Positions 19,415 through 28,919 of a stretch of DNA of 64,000 bases are shown piece after piece. Position 1 is the stretch's first letter. Each line of letters begins with the position of its first letter. Source of the DNA: Sphingomonas tagetis. Its GTDB lineage: Bacteria > Pseudomonadota > Alphaproteobacteria > Sphingomonadales > Sphingomonadaceae. Position numbers and translations under genes: made by a program. The DNA lies in NCBI RefSeq assembly GCF_024211275.1, contig NZ_JAMLDX010000004.1, positions 62,001-126,000 on the forward strand. Direction: 5' to 3'. The notes under the pieces are model-generated. The model ran no database searches, was not told the origin of the DNA, and saw only the letters and a program-made list of their open reading frames with translations.

Positions 19415-20044
19415 TCAGTTTCCACCCCCGCCGGTCTTGGCTTCCTTGAGGCCGCCCGCGCCGCTGGCCGGAGCCTTGCGCAGCGCGTCGATGGCCTTGT
19501 AGTTCGTCTGCGGATCGACCGTCTCGGCGCCGGGCTGGCCGCGCACCAGATCCTCCGGACGCGCGACCATCGCCGCGAGATTCGAGTTCGAGGCGCAGCC
19601 GAAGTTGGACGAGGTGCTCGCCTCGAACTCGGTGCCGCCCATGCGCGAATAGTTGGGGCAGCCCGGGACGCTGGCCTTCATGCGGCTGACGATCACGCGG
19701 ACCATGCCCGGCTGGATCGCGCCCGCGGTGACCGGGGCGGGATCGGAGAGCAGGATGCCATAGCGGCCGGCTTCGGCGGCGACCTGGCGGCGGGCGGTGC
19801 CGTTCGACGGATCGTCGACATAGACGCGGTCGCCATAAGCGAGGCGGAGCGAGCCGAGCCAGCCGGCGACGCGCTGCATCTCGCCGGGCGAGAGCGCGCT
19901 GCCATCGGTCGCGGCATCGAACACATAGTCGGTGCGCTGGACGACCGGCTGGTTGACCGATTCGATGCTGCGATTGGCCGGGCCGCATGCCGCGAGCGAG
20001 GCGGAGAGCCCCGTCAGCAGCAGCATGGTGTTACGCTTGAACAT
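19415..20044 (-). CDS. cpaD: Tad pilus assembly lipoprotein CpaD
   Basis: An outer-membrane-associated lipoprotein of about 209 residues. The signal peptide ends at the lipobox LAACG. The CpaD hallmarks are present: GCPNYSRMGG and the NFGCASNSNLAAMVA segment followed by PEDLVRGQPG. It acts with the CpaC secretin. ATG 20044 lies eight bases after GGAG; the in-frame GTG 20053 would overlap that site. The gene is flanked by cpaC 20 bases upstream and cpaE one base downstream. Confidence 0.93.
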   Translation of the reverse strand: MFKRNTMLLLTGLSASLAACGPANRSIESVNQPVVQRTDYVFDAATDGSALSPGEMQRVAGWLGSLRLAYGDRVYVDDPSNGTARRQVAAEAGRYGILLSDPAPVTAGAIQPGMVRVIVSRMKASVPGCPNYSRMGGTEFEASTSSNFGCASNSNLAAMVARPEDLVRGQPGAETVDPQTNYKAIDALRKAPASGAGGLKEAKTGGGGN

Positions 20045-20064
20045 GTGCGCCACTCCTCTCGCGA

Positions 20065-21741
20065 TCAGTTGAAGCCGAAGCCGGGAGCGGCCGAGGCCGA
20101 ACCCTTCTTGCGCTTGGTGTCCTTGGCCGCCGGCTGGACCGGCAGCGCCGGGGTGGCGAGCGGCTGTTGCGGCTGCGGGGCCGGGGCCTGCTGCGGCTCG
20201 GGCGTCAGCGGCGAGGCCGCGCCGACCGAAGGCTCGCCGCCCGAGGGTGCGGCCATGCGCGGCTTGGGCCGGTCGAGGCCGGTCTTGCCGCCGCCGAGTT
20301 CGCCGAGGAACACGCGCTCGAGATCGGTCGGCGCCTTGTAGCCATCGGTCGGCAGCACGACTTCGTTCGCGTTGACCGGCTTCACCAGATACGGCGTCAC
20401 CACGATCACCAGTTCGGTCTCGCCGCGCTGGAACGCGTTCGAGCGGAACAGCGCGCCCAGCACCGGCACGTCGCCGAGGCCCGGGGTCTTGTCGATCGAA
20501 TTGTCGTGCGTGTTCTGCAGCAGCCCGGCGATCACGAAGCTCTGGCCCGAGCCGAGCTCGACCGTCGTCTCCGCGCGGCGGGTCGAGATGCCCGGAACGA
20601 TCGTCCCGCCCATCTGCACGCCGTTCTGATAGTTGAGCTGCGACACTTCGGGCCGGACGCGCAGCGAGATGCGGCCGTCCGACAGCACCGTCGGGGTGTA
20701 AGCGAGGCTGACGCCGAACTGCTTGTACTCGACCGAAATCGCGCCGAGGCCCTGGCTGATCGGGATCGGAATCTCGCCGCCCGCCAGGAAGGTGCTGGTC
20801 TCGCCCGACAGCGCGGTCAGGTTCGGGTTGGTCAGCGTCGTGACCTGACCGATCCGCTCGCCCAGATCGAGCGCCGACAGCACGTCGAGCCCGAGCAGCT
20901 TGCCCGCGAAGTTGAGCGCGTTGCCCGTCGTCGGGCGGTTGAACTGGTAGGTGCTGCCCGTGCCCGGCAGGACGAAGTCGCCGCGCGCAGGGTCGAACGG
21001 CAGCGTCAGCGAACCGGCCGGCAGGCCGAAGCGCGACGAGGCGTCGAGCCGCGGCAGGTTGGACAGGTCGGGCGTGCCGATCGTGCCCGGAAGGCGCTGG
21101 CCGCTCGACAGGCCGAACTGGAAGCCGCCAGTGGTGTCGCGCGTCATCAGGTTGACGCCGATATTCTTGACGAAGTTGCGGCTCACCTCGGCGAAGCGCA
21201 CCTGCAGATTGACCTGCAGCGGCGTCGCGGTCTTGAGGCGCGAGAGCACCTTGGTGTCGGTGCCGACGAACGCCTGGACGAGACGCTCGGCCTCGGCGGC
21301 ATCCTCGGGCGCGGCGACGGTGCCGGTGAGCAGGATCAGCCCGTTCATCGGCGTCGCGGTGATCTGCGCTTCGGGCATCGCGATGCCCAGCATCGACTGG
21401 ACGCTGTCGAAGTTGTTGCCGATGCGGACTGTGGCCGAATAGATCACCTTGCCCGACTTGGTCGTCGCATAGACCGTGGTCTCACCCGGCTTCTTGCCGA
21501 ACACCCAGAGCTGGGTGGGCGAGCGGACCTGGACATCGGCGATCGACGGATCGGCGACGAAGATGTCCGACATCGGCGCGTTCAGCGTGATCATGCGGCC
21601 GCGGCCGGTGGCGATCTGCACCATGCTGCGTGGTGCCGCTTCGACGGTCTGTGCGAGCGCGGGCATCGGCACGGCGATGGTCATACCAACCATCGCGGCC
21701 ATGGCCAGCGGTGCGCCCAGCGTTTTCCCCCTCAAACGCAT
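20065..21741 (-). CDS. cpaC: Tad pilus outer-membrane secretin CpaC (RcpA)
   Basis: A secretin of about 558 residues that forms the outer-membrane channel of the Flp pilus. A signal peptide ends PALAQ. The pilus-assembly N-domain (MITLNAPMSDIFVADPSIADV region) and a BON-like part come next. The type II/III secretin core includes TLTNPNLTALSGETSTFLAG and GELGGG near the end, and a Pro/Ala/Gln-rich tail precedes the stop. Start ATG 21741 follows GGAAAGGA and lies one base after the cpaB stop. Confidence 0.95.
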   Translation of the reverse strand: MRLRGKTLGAPLAMAAMVGMTIAVPMPALAQTVEAAPRSMVQIATGRGRMITLNAPMSDIFVADPSIADVQVRSPTQLWVFGKKPGETTVYATTKSGKVIYSATVRIGNNFDSVQSMLGIAMPEAQITATPMNGLILLTGTVAAPEDAAEAERLVQAFVGTDTKVLSRLKTATPLQVNLQVRFAEVSRNFVKNIGVNLMTRDTTGGFQFGLSSGQRLPGTIGTPDLSNLPRLDASSRFGLPAGSLTLPFDPARGDFVLPGTGSTYQFNRPTTGNALNFAGKLLGLDVLSALDLGERIGQVTTLTNPNLTALSGETSTFLAGGEIPIPISQGLGAISVEYKQFGVSLAYTPTVLSDGRISLRVRPEVSQLNYQNGVQMGGTIVPGISTRRAETTVELGSGQSFVIAGLLQNTHDNSIDKTPGLGDVPVLGALFRSNAFQRGETELVIVVTPYLVKPVNANEVVLPTDGYKAPTDLERVFLGELGGGKTGLDRPKPRMAAPSGGEPSVGAASPLTPEPQQAPAPQPQQPLATPALPVQPAAKDTKRKKGSASAAPGFGFN

Positions 21742-21742
21742 G

Positions 21743-22771
21743 TCAGTCCTTTCCACCAACGGGAACAACGGTCACGCTGTTGCCCCGTGCAATCTTGACG
21801 ATCGGCCCTTCCGGCTTCGCACCGGTACCGCCGGGATAATTTCCATCAGGCGAGCCGCCCGAACCCGCGCGGTCGTCGCGCGGCTTGCCGGGCACCGTGC
21901 TGCGCTGGAAGCGCGACACGTCAGCGCCGGTCGACATCGTCGATCCGCCCTCGGCGGGGCGCGAAGCGACGCGTGCCAGCACGGCCTTTTCTTCCTTGGG
22001 ATCGCTCGGCATCGTGACCTCGCCCGCGGCGATCGCCGCTTCGAGTTCACCCTGATTGTCGGCGATCGAGCGCAGCGACAGCGAGAGCGAGCCGATGGTC
22101 TGTGCGACCGCGATCTTCTCGGCGATGCGCGGCGTCGCCTCGACCGTGACGGTCGAATAGGTGGTGACGACCGTGTTGCCGGCCTCGTCCTGCTGCTTGT
22201 CGGTCTTCTGGTCGGTGGCGAGCACGCGCAGGTTGCGCAGCACGGTCTCGGACGCTTTCAGCGGAGGCCCGTCGCCGCCGCCGGCGACCGACTGGGTGAG
22301 GATGAGATCGACCCGGTCGCCCGGGAAGACGAAGCCCGCGACCGCACTCTGAGCCGAAACCGGCACCGTGACGGCGCGCATGCCGGCGCCGAGCGCGGCG
22401 GCGAGGAAGCCGCGGTCGCCAGGCTTGACGATCGCGCCCTGAGTCAGCGGCTGGCCGGCCGGAATATTGAAACGGACGACGGTGCCCTGAAGCGATTTCA
22501 GGTCGGTACCCTCACGCTTGAAATAGGCGCCCTCGATCAGATCCTTGGGCCATGGGATGAACTTGATCGACTCCGGGCCGAGGATGGTACCGACGGGCAG
22601 CGCCTTGGTCGCGACCAGCACCTCGACGCCTTCGACGGCGACGGGGCCTTGCCCGCCCTGCGCTTCGGCGACCGGGGCCGGGGTCCCGACCATCAGCGTG
22701 CGCGCCATGAACGCGGTGATCGCCGCGACAATCAGCGCGCCAACCAGCAGAATGATCTTCCGTCCATCCAT
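21743..22771 (-). CDS. cpaB: Tad pilus assembly protein CpaB (RcpC)
   Basis: A 342-residue periplasmic protein anchored by an N-terminal membrane helix (IILLVGALIVAAITAFMA). The SAF-like domain (VLVATKALPVGTILGPESI) and the RcpC/CpaB domain (VTVPVSAQSAVAGFVFPGDRVD) are evident. Pro/Gly-rich linkers occupy the C-terminal third, and the last residues are SVTVVPVGGKD. It is thought to stabilise the secretin. Spacing to cpaC is one base. Confidence 0.94.
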   Translation of the reverse strand: MDGRKIILLVGALIVAAITAFMARTLMVGTPAPVAEAQGGQGPVAVEGVEVLVATKALPVGTILGPESIKFIPWPKDLIEGAYFKREGTDLKSLQGTVVRFNIPAGQPLTQGAIVKPGDRGFLAAALGAGMRAVTVPVSAQSAVAGFVFPGDRVDLILTQSVAGGGDGPPLKASETVLRNLRVLATDQKTDKQQDEAGNTVVTTYSTVTVEATPRIAEKIAVAQTIGSLSLSLRSIADNQGELEAAIAAGEVTMPSDPKEEKAVLARVASRPAEGGSTMSTGADVSRFQRSTVPGKPRDDRAGSGGSPDGNYPGGTGAKPEGPIVKIARGNSVTVVPVGGKD

Positions 22772-22821
22772 GACGTTACAGGCCTTTCAAGTCTCGACCG
22801 GGTTTCCCCGGCGTTAATCAT

Positions 22822-23292
22822 TCACATGAACTGGTTAAAAATCGGTTCGCGAAGCATGAGCAGCGCGGCGATGGCGATGGCGATGCCATATGGCACCTCC
22901 GGCTGGGCGCTTTGCCGCCGCAGCCATTTGTCGATCAGCATGAGCAAGGTGATCGCGCCGCCGGCGAGCGACATGACGATCAGCATCGTCACGAGCTGGC
23001 CGAACGGGAACCACAAAGCGAGCGCGGCGATCATCTTGACGTCGCCGCCGCCCATCAGCCCGAAGTGGAATGCTGCCGCAAACACCGCCAGCACCGCCAG
23101 CGCGATACCGAGCTGAAGCACGATGTCGGGCCAGACGGCCAGGCCGTTGGCGATCCAGAACGGCACCGCGAGCAGCGCGATGGCGGCGTTCTTCCAATTG
23201 GCGATCTCGCGGGTGCGTGCGTCTTCGATGCCAGCCGAAACCAGCAGCAGTCCCAGCAGGACCAGAAGCGCAATGGACCCAATTTCCCCCAT
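22822..23292 (-). CDS. cpaA: Prepilin peptidase CpaA (TadV type)
   Basis: A 156-residue polytopic aspartyl protease that processes Flp-type prepilins. The GxGD-type active-site motif is present as GGGDVKM (about residues 81-87), and a second Asp (EDAR near residue 24) supplies the other catalytic residue. This short form lacks the N-methyltransferase half of classic PilD. It is first in the minus-strand tad operon, but the flp pilin gene normally beside it is absent: the upstream gap is 50 bases and the gap to cpaB is also 50 bases. Confidence 0.93.
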   Translation of the reverse strand: MGEIGSIALLVLLGLLLVSAGIEDARTREIANWKNAAIALLAVPFWIANGLAVWPDIVLQLGIALAVLAVFAAAFHFGLMGGGDVKMIAALALWFPFGQLVTMLIVMSLAGGAITLLMLIDKWLRRQSAQPEVPYGIAIAIAALLMLREPIFNQFM

Positions 23293-23342
23293 ACCCAGCT
23301 AATGCCTAGACGGATGGGCTTTCCAAAACGTAACCAGCGCAA

Positions 23343-24287
23343 ATGTCGGCTTCACCATTTGACCGCCGCGCCATCCCCGAGGGGGCGCATGTCAGCACAT
23401 TGCCCGCGCGCGACGGCTGGCAATTGCGGTGCTTCGACTGGCCGGCGGCGGGGTCGCCGCGCGGCTCGATCCTGTTCCAGGGCGGGCGCGGCGATATCTT
23501 CGAGAAATATCTGGAGACATTCGCGCACTGGCATGGGCAGGGCTGGACGATCACGTCGTTCGACTGGCGCGGGCAGGGCGGATCGGGCCGGCTGAGCAAG
23601 GCGGCGAACTGCGGACATATCGAGGATTTCGCCAGCTATATCGGCGACTTCCACGATTTCGCACGCGACTGGCAGGCGGCGACGCCGGGGCCGCATGTCG
23701 TCATCGGTCATTCGATGGGCGGGCATCTGGTGCTGCGCGCGCTGGTCGAGCGCGCGGTGCGGCCGGAGGCCGCGGTGCTGATCGCGCCGATGCTGGGGCT
23801 GAAGTCGCCATTTGGCGCAGCGCTGGGCGAACGCTTCGCGCGGCTGCTGGGCGGGCTCGGCAATCCGGCGCGGCCGGCGTGGAAGACCAACGAGCGGCCC
23901 TATACCACCGACACGCGCGAATCGCTGCTGACGCATGACCATGACCGCTATTCGGACGAATTGTGGTGGCAGCAGACCAACCCCGGCAACGTCACCGGGC
24001 CGCCAAGCTGGAAGTGGCTGATCGAAGCGTTCCGCTCGACTCGCGAGCTGCGCGACACGCCGGCGCTGGCGGGTATGAACGTGCCGGTGCTGGCGCTGAT
24101 CGCCGAGATCGATGGACTGGTCGATGCCAGGGCCGCGCTCGCCACGGTCGCTAGGCTGCCCGATGCGCGGATCGTTCGCTTCGGCGAGGAGAGTGCGCAC
24201 GAGATACTGCGCGAAGGTGATGCGGTGCGGAACCGCGCGCTCGGCGAGATCGACGGCTTTCTCGACGCGAGGGCGCCGCGCCGGTGA
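23343..24287 (+). CDS. Alpha/beta hydrolase (lysophospholipase-like)
   Basis: A 314-residue serine hydrolase resembling PldB/monoacylglycerol-lipase proteins. The nucleophile elbow is GHSMGG (about residue 121), the acid is probably the Asp in EIDGLVD, and the base is the His in ESAHEIL. There is no signal peptide. Its stop overlaps the next gene's GTG, making a two-gene unit with the FAD oxidoreductase. It is divergent from cpaA with a 50-base gap. Lipid or ester substrates are likely for the family; the specific one is unknown. Confidence 0.87.
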   Translation: MSASPFDRRAIPEGAHVSTLPARDGWQLRCFDWPAAGSPRGSILFQGGRGDIFEKYLETFAHWHGQGWTITSFDWRGQGGSGRLSKAANCGHIEDFASYIGDFHDFARDWQAATPGPHVVIGHSMGGHLVLRALVERAVRPEAAVLIAPMLGLKSPFGAALGERFARLLGGLGNPARPAWKTNERPYTTDTRESLLTHDHDRYSDELWWQQTNPGNVTGPPSWKWLIEAFRSTRELRDTPALAGMNVPVLALIAEIDGLVDARAALATVARLPDARIVRFGEESAHEILREGDAVRNRALGEIDGFLDARAPRR

Positions 24288-25363
24288 GTCGCTACGATAT
24301 CGCCATTGCCGGAGCGGGCATCGCGGGCGCGAGCCTGGCGGCCGAGCTGGCGCCGCATGCGCGCGTGCTGATCCTCGAGATGGAGGCGCAGCCGGGCTAC
24401 CACTCAACCGGGCGTTCGGCTGCCTTCTGGTCGGAAACCTATGGCGGGCCGCTGATCCAGCCGCTGACTACGGCGTCGGAACCGGGCCTCGCGCCGTTTC
24501 TGGAGCCGTTGGGCTCGCTTCACATCGGTCGCATGGAAGAAGCGGCGAAGATCGAAGGCTTCCTCGCGGAATTCGAGGGCAGCGGGGTCGAACTGACGGC
24601 ATGCGACCCGCGCGAGCGAATCACTGGCTTGCGCGACGAATGGGCGTTGGCGGTGTGGGAGCCGAGCTGCGCCTATATCGATGTCGGCGGGCTGCATCAG
24701 GATTGTCTGGCGCGCGCCAGGCGGGCGGGGGCGGCGCTGGTGACCTCGGCCGAACTGCGCAGCGCGGCGCGGGTCGACGGGCGCTGGAAACTGGGCACCG
24801 CGGCGGGCGATTTCGAAGCGGACGTGCTGGTCGATGCGGCGGGGGCATGGGCCGATGCGGTCGCGCTGCATGCCGGGGTGAAGCCTATCGGCATCCAGCC
24901 CTACCGCCGCACGATCATGCAGCTGCGCACCGAGCCGGCGGCGCCGGTGGGGCTGCCGCATGTCGGCCACATCGCCGGCACCTTCTACTTCAAGCCCGAG
25001 GGCGACCGGCTGTGGCTGAGTCCGCATGACGAGATTCCGTCGCCGCCGTGCGATGCCCAGCCCGAGGAGATCGACGTGGCGATCGCGATCGACCGCTTCG
25101 AGGCGGTGGTCGACTGGCGCGTCGCCGGGCTCGACCGCAAATGGGCGGGACTGCGCAGCTTCGCGCCCGACCGGCTTCCGGTTTATGGCTTCGACGCGGA
25201 TGCGCCGGGTTTCTTCTGGTGCGCGGGGCAGGGCGGGTTCGGGATCCAAACCGCGCCGGCTGCGGCCAAGCTGGCCGCGGCGATGCTGCTTGGAACGGCA
25301 CCCGATCCGCTCGTCGCGTCAATCGATCCGGATGCCTATTCGGCCACTCGCCTGCGCCGCTGA
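24284..25363 (+). CDS. FAD-dependent amine/hydroxy-acid oxidoreductase (DAO family)
   Basis: A 359-residue DAO-fold flavoprotein. It starts at GTG 24284 within the upstream stop (GTGA). The N-terminal dinucleotide motif GAGIAGASLAAEL (about residues 11-23) and the C-terminal WCAGQGGFGIQTAPAAAKL flavin-contact segment are clear. Related proteins oxidise glycine, D-amino acids or 2-hydroxyglutarate. Sequence alone does not decide the substrate. Coupling to a hydrolase gene suggests a shared small catabolic step. Confidence 0.87.
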   Translation: MSRYDIAIAGAGIAGASLAAELAPHARVLILEMEAQPGYHSTGRSAAFWSETYGGPLIQPLTTASEPGLAPFLEPLGSLHIGRMEEAAKIEGFLAEFEGSGVELTACDPRERITGLRDEWALAVWEPSCAYIDVGGLHQDCLARARRAGAALVTSAELRSAARVDGRWKLGTAAGDFEADVLVDAAGAWADAVALHAGVKPIGIQPYRRTIMQLRTEPAAPVGLPHVGHIAGTFYFKPEGDRLWLSPHDEIPSPPCDAQPEEIDVAIAIDRFEAVVDWRVAGLDRKWAGLRSFAPDRLPVYGFDADAPGFFWCAGQGGFGIQTAPAAAKLAAAMLLGTAPDPLVASIDPDAYSATRLRR

Positions 25364-25401
25364 TCTGCGTTAGTTTCGCCTTCGCAACCGAGGAGAGACT
25401 T

Positions 25402-25575
25402 ATGGCGCACAAGTTCGTGATCGAGCAGAACAAGGCCGGCGAGTATGTCGCCAAGTTCAAGTACAACGCCGAGACGATCTTCTGGACCGAGGGCTATTCG
25501 AGCAAGGCGTCGGCCAAGAATGCGATCGAATCGATTCTGAAGAACGGTCCCGGCGCGGCGGTCGAGGAGGGCTGA
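25402..25575 (+). CDS. YegP-like small protein (DUF1508)
   Basis: A 57-residue protein (MAHKFVIEQNKAGEYVAKFK, then IFWTEGYSSKASAKNAIESI) that is a single-unit version of the DUF1508/YegP repeat, a small beta-beta-alpha fold of unknown function. GAGGAGAG lies ten bases ahead of ATG 25402. It is probably the third gene of the hydrolase-oxidoreductase unit, though a 38-base gap allows its own promoter. Its stop lies only three bases from the convergent SGNH hydrolase. Confidence 0.88.
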   Translation: MAHKFVIEQNKAGEYVAKFKYNAETIFWTEGYSSKASAKNAIESILKNGPGAAVEEG

Positions 25576-25578
25576 GGC

Positions 25579-26388
25579 TCAGCCCAGCACGCGGGCCACG
25601 ACCTCGCGGGCGATCGGCGACATGACCGCATAGCCCGCGGCGTCGGGATGAACGCCATCATAGGTAAGCTCGGGCTTCATCGCGCCGGCGGGCGTGGCGA
25701 GCGCGGCACCATAGTCGACGAACTCGATCGCTTCGCGCTCGGCGACCTTGCCCAGCCGCGCATTGAGTTCGGCGATGATCGGCGCGGGTTCGATACTCGC
25801 AAGCCAGGCGAACGCATCCGCCGGCGGCGCGGCGGCGAGGATCACGCGGATGCCGTTCGCCCTGGCGAGCGTGACCATCGCGGCGATATTGCCCTCGATC
25901 ATGTCCATCGTCGTCGGGCCGGTATTGCCGGCGATATCGTTGGTGCCGCCCATGATGTGGACCGCGCGCGGCGCGAGCGCGAGGACGTCGGCGGGGAAGC
26001 GCACCAGCATCTGCGGCGTCGTCTGCCCGCTGATCCCGCGATTGATCCAGCCGCGCTGGAAGAAGCGCCTGTCGCCGAGCGACCACGCCTCGGTGATCGA
26101 ATCGCCCATGAAGACGATCTGGCGGTCGGTTTGCGGCAGCGCCTTCAACCGCAAATTGTCGGCATGGTAGCGGCAGAGATCGGCCCAGTCGGTCTTGCGG
26201 GCCTCCAGATAGGATTCCTTGTACGCAGTGGCCGCCGCGATGCCCTCGGGCGTCGGGGACGGTAGGGTCGTGCGGTCCGGCGCGTAGAGTTGTTCGCGAT
26301 AGGCTTCGAGTTCGGGCGGGATCGGGATCGGCGGCGGGCAGAAGCCGCCACCCTGAACGGCAGGCTCCGAAACAGAATCGCCCGGCAT
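25579..26388 (-). CDS. SGNH/GDSL-family hydrolase
   Basis: A 269-residue esterase/lipase-type protein. Block I is FMGDSITEAW with the nucleophile Ser, block III is GGTNDIAG, and block V is DGVHPDAAGY with catalytic Asp and His. The first 40 residues are Pro-rich and include CPPPIPIPP without a clear signal peptide, so location is uncertain. The closest general resemblance is to GDSL platelet-activating-factor acetylhydrolase-like proteins. The 79-base gap to rnhA contains nothing recognisable. Confidence 0.88.
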   Translation of the reverse strand: MPGDSVSEPAVQGGGFCPPPIPIPPELEAYREQLYAPDRTTLPSPTPEGIAAATAYKESYLEARKTDWADLCRYHADNLRLKALPQTDRQIVFMGDSITEAWSLGDRRFFQRGWINRGISGQTTPQMLVRFPADVLALAPRAVHIMGGTNDIAGNTGPTTMDMIEGNIAAMVTLARANGIRVILAAAPPADAFAWLASIEPAPIIAELNARLGKVAEREAIEFVDYGAALATPAGAMKPELTYDGVHPDAAGYAVMSPIAREVVARVLG

Positions 26389-26467
26389 CGCATCTCCTTT
26401 CGCTTACGCGAGATGGCTGCCAGAAGTTGATTTTTGAATCAACAAAGATGCGGATGATGGAAGGCGG

Positions 26468-26908
26468 TCAGTGCCTCAGCGCGGCGTCGCTGGCGAGCTG
26501 GTCGGCGCGTTCATTGTCCGGGTGACCAGCATGGCCCTTGACCCACAGCCATTCGATGCGGTGCGGCGCGGCGGCCTCGAGCAGCGCCATCCACAGATCG
26601 GCGTTCTTGACCGGCTTCTTGTCCGCGGTCTTCCAGCCGTTGCGCTGCCAACCTTTGATCCACTTGGTCAGCCCGTCCATGACATAGCGGCTGTCGGTCG
26701 ACAGCTTCACGCGGCACGGCTTCTTGAGCGCCTTCAGCCCTTCGATCGCGGCCATCAGCTCCATGCGGTTGTTGGTCGTGTGCGCTTCTCCGCCGGACAT
26801 TTCCTTCTCGGTCGTGCCCATGCGTAGCAGCACACCCCAGCCGCCGCGCCCGGGATTGCCCTTGCACGCGCCGTCCGTCGCGATCTCGACCAGCGGCATT
26901 TCGGTCAT
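26468..26908 (-). CDS. rnhA: Ribonuclease HI
   Basis: A 146-residue enzyme that cleaves the RNA strand of RNA-DNA hybrids. The four acidic catalytic positions are visible: [16 protein letters not shown] (Asp), [10 protein letters not shown] (Glu), [11 protein letters not shown] (Asp) and the late [15 protein letters not shown] (His and Asp). ATG 26908 overlaps the thrB stop by four bases (ATGA). Placement after ispH and thrB is a common alphaproteobacterial order. Confidence 0.97.
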   Translation of the reverse strand: MTEMPLVEIATDGACKGNPGRGGWGVLLRMGTTEKEMSGGEAHTTNNRMELMAAIEGLKALKKPCRVKLSTDSRYVMDGLTKWIKGWQRNGWKTADKKPVKNADLWMALLEAAAPHRIEWLWVKGHAGHPDNERADQLASDAALRH

Positions 26909-27864
26909 GTGCTGTGCTTCACCAGATCGGGGGCGTAGTGTTTGAGGCGGCGGACATAGGCGAGCGGGTCTTTGCGCATCACCAGTGCGTCCGCCGGCGT
27001 GTTGAGCCAGTCCCAGGCGCGCGACAGCGCGAAGCGGATGCAGGCACCGGCGGCGAGGGTGGGGAATTGCGCCTGCTCGACGTCGGTCAGCGGAAAGCGG
27101 CTGGAATAGCCGCGGATCAGCGCATCGCCGACAGCGGCGTCGTAGCTGCGGCCGGTGGCGTCGAAGCTCCACGCGCTGTGCATGACGGCGAGGTCGTAAA
27201 CGCGGATGTCGGTGCAGGCGAAATAGAAGTCGATCAGGCCGGTGACATCATCGCCGAGCATCAGGACATTGTCGGGGAAGAGATCGGCGTGGATCGCGCA
27301 GCGGTCGAACGCGTCGCCGGGCCAGTTGGCGGTGACATGCTCGATCGCGTGAGCGAGATCGTCATGCAGGCCGGGCGCGATCTGGTTGAGGCTGTGGCCG
27401 CATTTCTCGAACAAGGGCCGCCAGGTATCGACGCCCATCGAATTGGGGCGGTCGAGCGTGAAGTCGGCGACCGCAGCGTGCATGTCCGCCATCGCGATGG
27501 CGGCGGCCTCGGCTTGCGCTGGCGTGGGATGCGACAGCGAGACGCCGGAGAGGAATTTGATCAGGCAGGCCGGACGGCCTTCCAGTTCCTGAATCTCGAC
27601 GCCGCGCCGGTCCTTGATCGCCGGGGGAACGGCGAGGCCCTTGTCCGCGAGGTGATCGAGCAGGCCCATGAAATAGGGCAGTTCTTCGGCATTCACGCGC
27701 TTTTCGTAGAGCGTCAGGATGAAGCGGCCGCGCGTCGTCTCGACGAGATAGTTGGAGTTCTCCACCCCCTCCGCGATGCCCTTCGCTGAAACGAGCTCGC
27801 CGACATCATAGCGTGCGAGAAACTCGCCGAGCGCTTCGGCGGAAACCTGCGTGTAGACGGCCAT
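26905..27864 (-). CDS. thrB: Homoserine kinase (choline-kinase-like ThrB2 type)
   Basis: A 319-residue kinase that makes O-phosphohomoserine for threonine synthesis. It belongs to the aminoglycoside/choline-kinase fold rather than the GHMP family. [12 protein letters not shown] holds the catalytic Asp and metal-binding Asn, and [18 protein letters not shown] is the second metal site. The N-terminal part [20 protein letters not shown] is typical of this ThrB type. It overlaps rnhA by four bases and follows ispH by four bases. Confidence 0.95.
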   Translation of the reverse strand: MAVYTQVSAEALGEFLARYDVGELVSAKGIAEGVENSNYLVETTRGRFILTLYEKRVNAEELPYFMGLLDHLADKGLAVPPAIKDRRGVEIQELEGRPACLIKFLSGVSLSHPTPAQAEAAAIAMADMHAAVADFTLDRPNSMGVDTWRPLFEKCGHSLNQIAPGLHDDLAHAIEHVTANWPGDAFDRCAIHADLFPDNVLMLGDDVTGLIDFYFACTDIRVYDLAVMHSAWSFDATGRSYDAAVGDALIRGYSSRFPLTDVEQAQFPTLAAGACIRFALSRAWDWLNTPADALVMRKDPLAYVRRLKHYAPDLVKHST

Positions 27865-27868
27865 CGCT

Positions 27869-28834
27869 TCAGGCCGCTTCCAAACCGCGGGGGAGCTTGA
27901 ACACCAGATTTTCCTGCGCGGTCTCTACCTGACGTTCGCTGACCTCGAAGCGCGTGGCGATGCGGTCGATGACCTCGCGGACCAGCACTTCCGGGGCCGA
28001 AGCGCCTGCCGTGATGCCGAGCGTACCGACGCCCCACAGCCAGTCGAAATCGAGATCGTCGGCGCGCTGGATCAGCTTGGCGGTCGTCCCCTCGCGTTCG
28101 GCGACCTCGACGAGGCGCAGCGAGTTGGACGAGTTGGGGGCGCCGATGACGAGAACGAGGTCGCACGACTGCGCGATCGCGCGCACCGCAGCCTGACGGT
28201 TCGAGGTCGCGTAGCAGATGTCGTCGGCCTTGGGCGCGACGATCTCCGGGAAACGGCGCTGGAGGATGTTGAGGATCGACGCGGTGTCATCGACCGAGAG
28301 CGTGGTCTGGGTGAGGAAGGCGAGGTTGGCGGGGTCGGCGACCTCGATCGCTTCGGCGTCGGCCTCGGTCTCGATCAGCGTCATGTCGCCTTCCGGCACC
28401 TGCCCGAAGGTGCCGATGACCTCGGGATGGCCCTTGTGACCGATGAACAATATGTGGCGGCCGGCCGCGACGAGGCGCTCGGCCTGACGGTGGACCTTCG
28501 ACACGAGCGGGCAGGTGGCGTCGAGATAGGCGAGGCCGCGGTCCTGCGCGGCGGCGGGGACTGATTTGGGCACGCCATGCGCGCTGAACACGACGGGCAG
28601 GCCGTCGGGCACTTCGTCCAGCTCCTTGACGAAGATCGCGCCCTTGGCCTTGAGCGTGTCCACGACATATTTGTTGTGGACGATCTCGTGCCGGACATAG
28701 ACCGGGGCGCCGTGGAGTTCGATCGCCCGCTCGACGATCTGGATCGCGCGGTCGACGCCGGCGCAGAAGCCGCGGGGGGCGGCGATCAGCAATTCCATGA
28801 AGGGCTTTTCGCCAGAGTTCGACGCGGTGTCCAT
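27869..28834 (-). CDS. ispH: 4-hydroxy-3-methylbut-2-enyl diphosphate reductase
   Basis: A 321-residue iron-sulphur enzyme of the last MEP-pathway step, giving IPP and DMAPP. The three cluster cysteines are in [23 protein letters not shown] and [14 protein letters not shown]. The catalytic Glu lies in the [10 protein letters not shown] region's neighbourhood. ATG 28834 gives a short N-terminal extension usual in sphingomonads; ATG 28798 ([10 protein letters not shown]) is an alternative. It is first in the ispH-thrB-rnhA unit. Confidence 0.97.
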   Translation of the reverse strand: MDTASNSGEKPFMELLIAAPRGFCAGVDRAIQIVERAIELHGAPVYVRHEIVHNKYVVDTLKAKGAIFVKELDEVPDGLPVVFSAHGVPKSVPAAAQDRGLAYLDATCPLVSKVHRQAERLVAAGRHILFIGHKGHPEVIGTFGQVPEGDMTLIETEADAEAIEVADPANLAFLTQTTLSVDDTASILNILQRRFPEIVAPKADDICYATSNRQAAVRAIAQSCDLVLVIGAPNSSNSLRLVEVAEREGTTAKLIQRADDLDFDWLWGVGTLGITAGASAPEVLVREVIDRIATRFEVSERQVETAQENLVFKLPRGLEAA

Positions 28835-28919
28835 ATCGGCGCGGCTCTACGCGATTGCTTGCGCGGGCGAAAGGCGGTTCCTATGACGTGCGCTGTCCAG
28901 TTCGGGAAAGGTGCCCCAC

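Noticed and set aside
22772..22821. A hidden flp pilin gene between cpaA and cpaB
   Set aside because: The gap is only 50 bases, too short for even a Flp pilin of about 50-60 residues.
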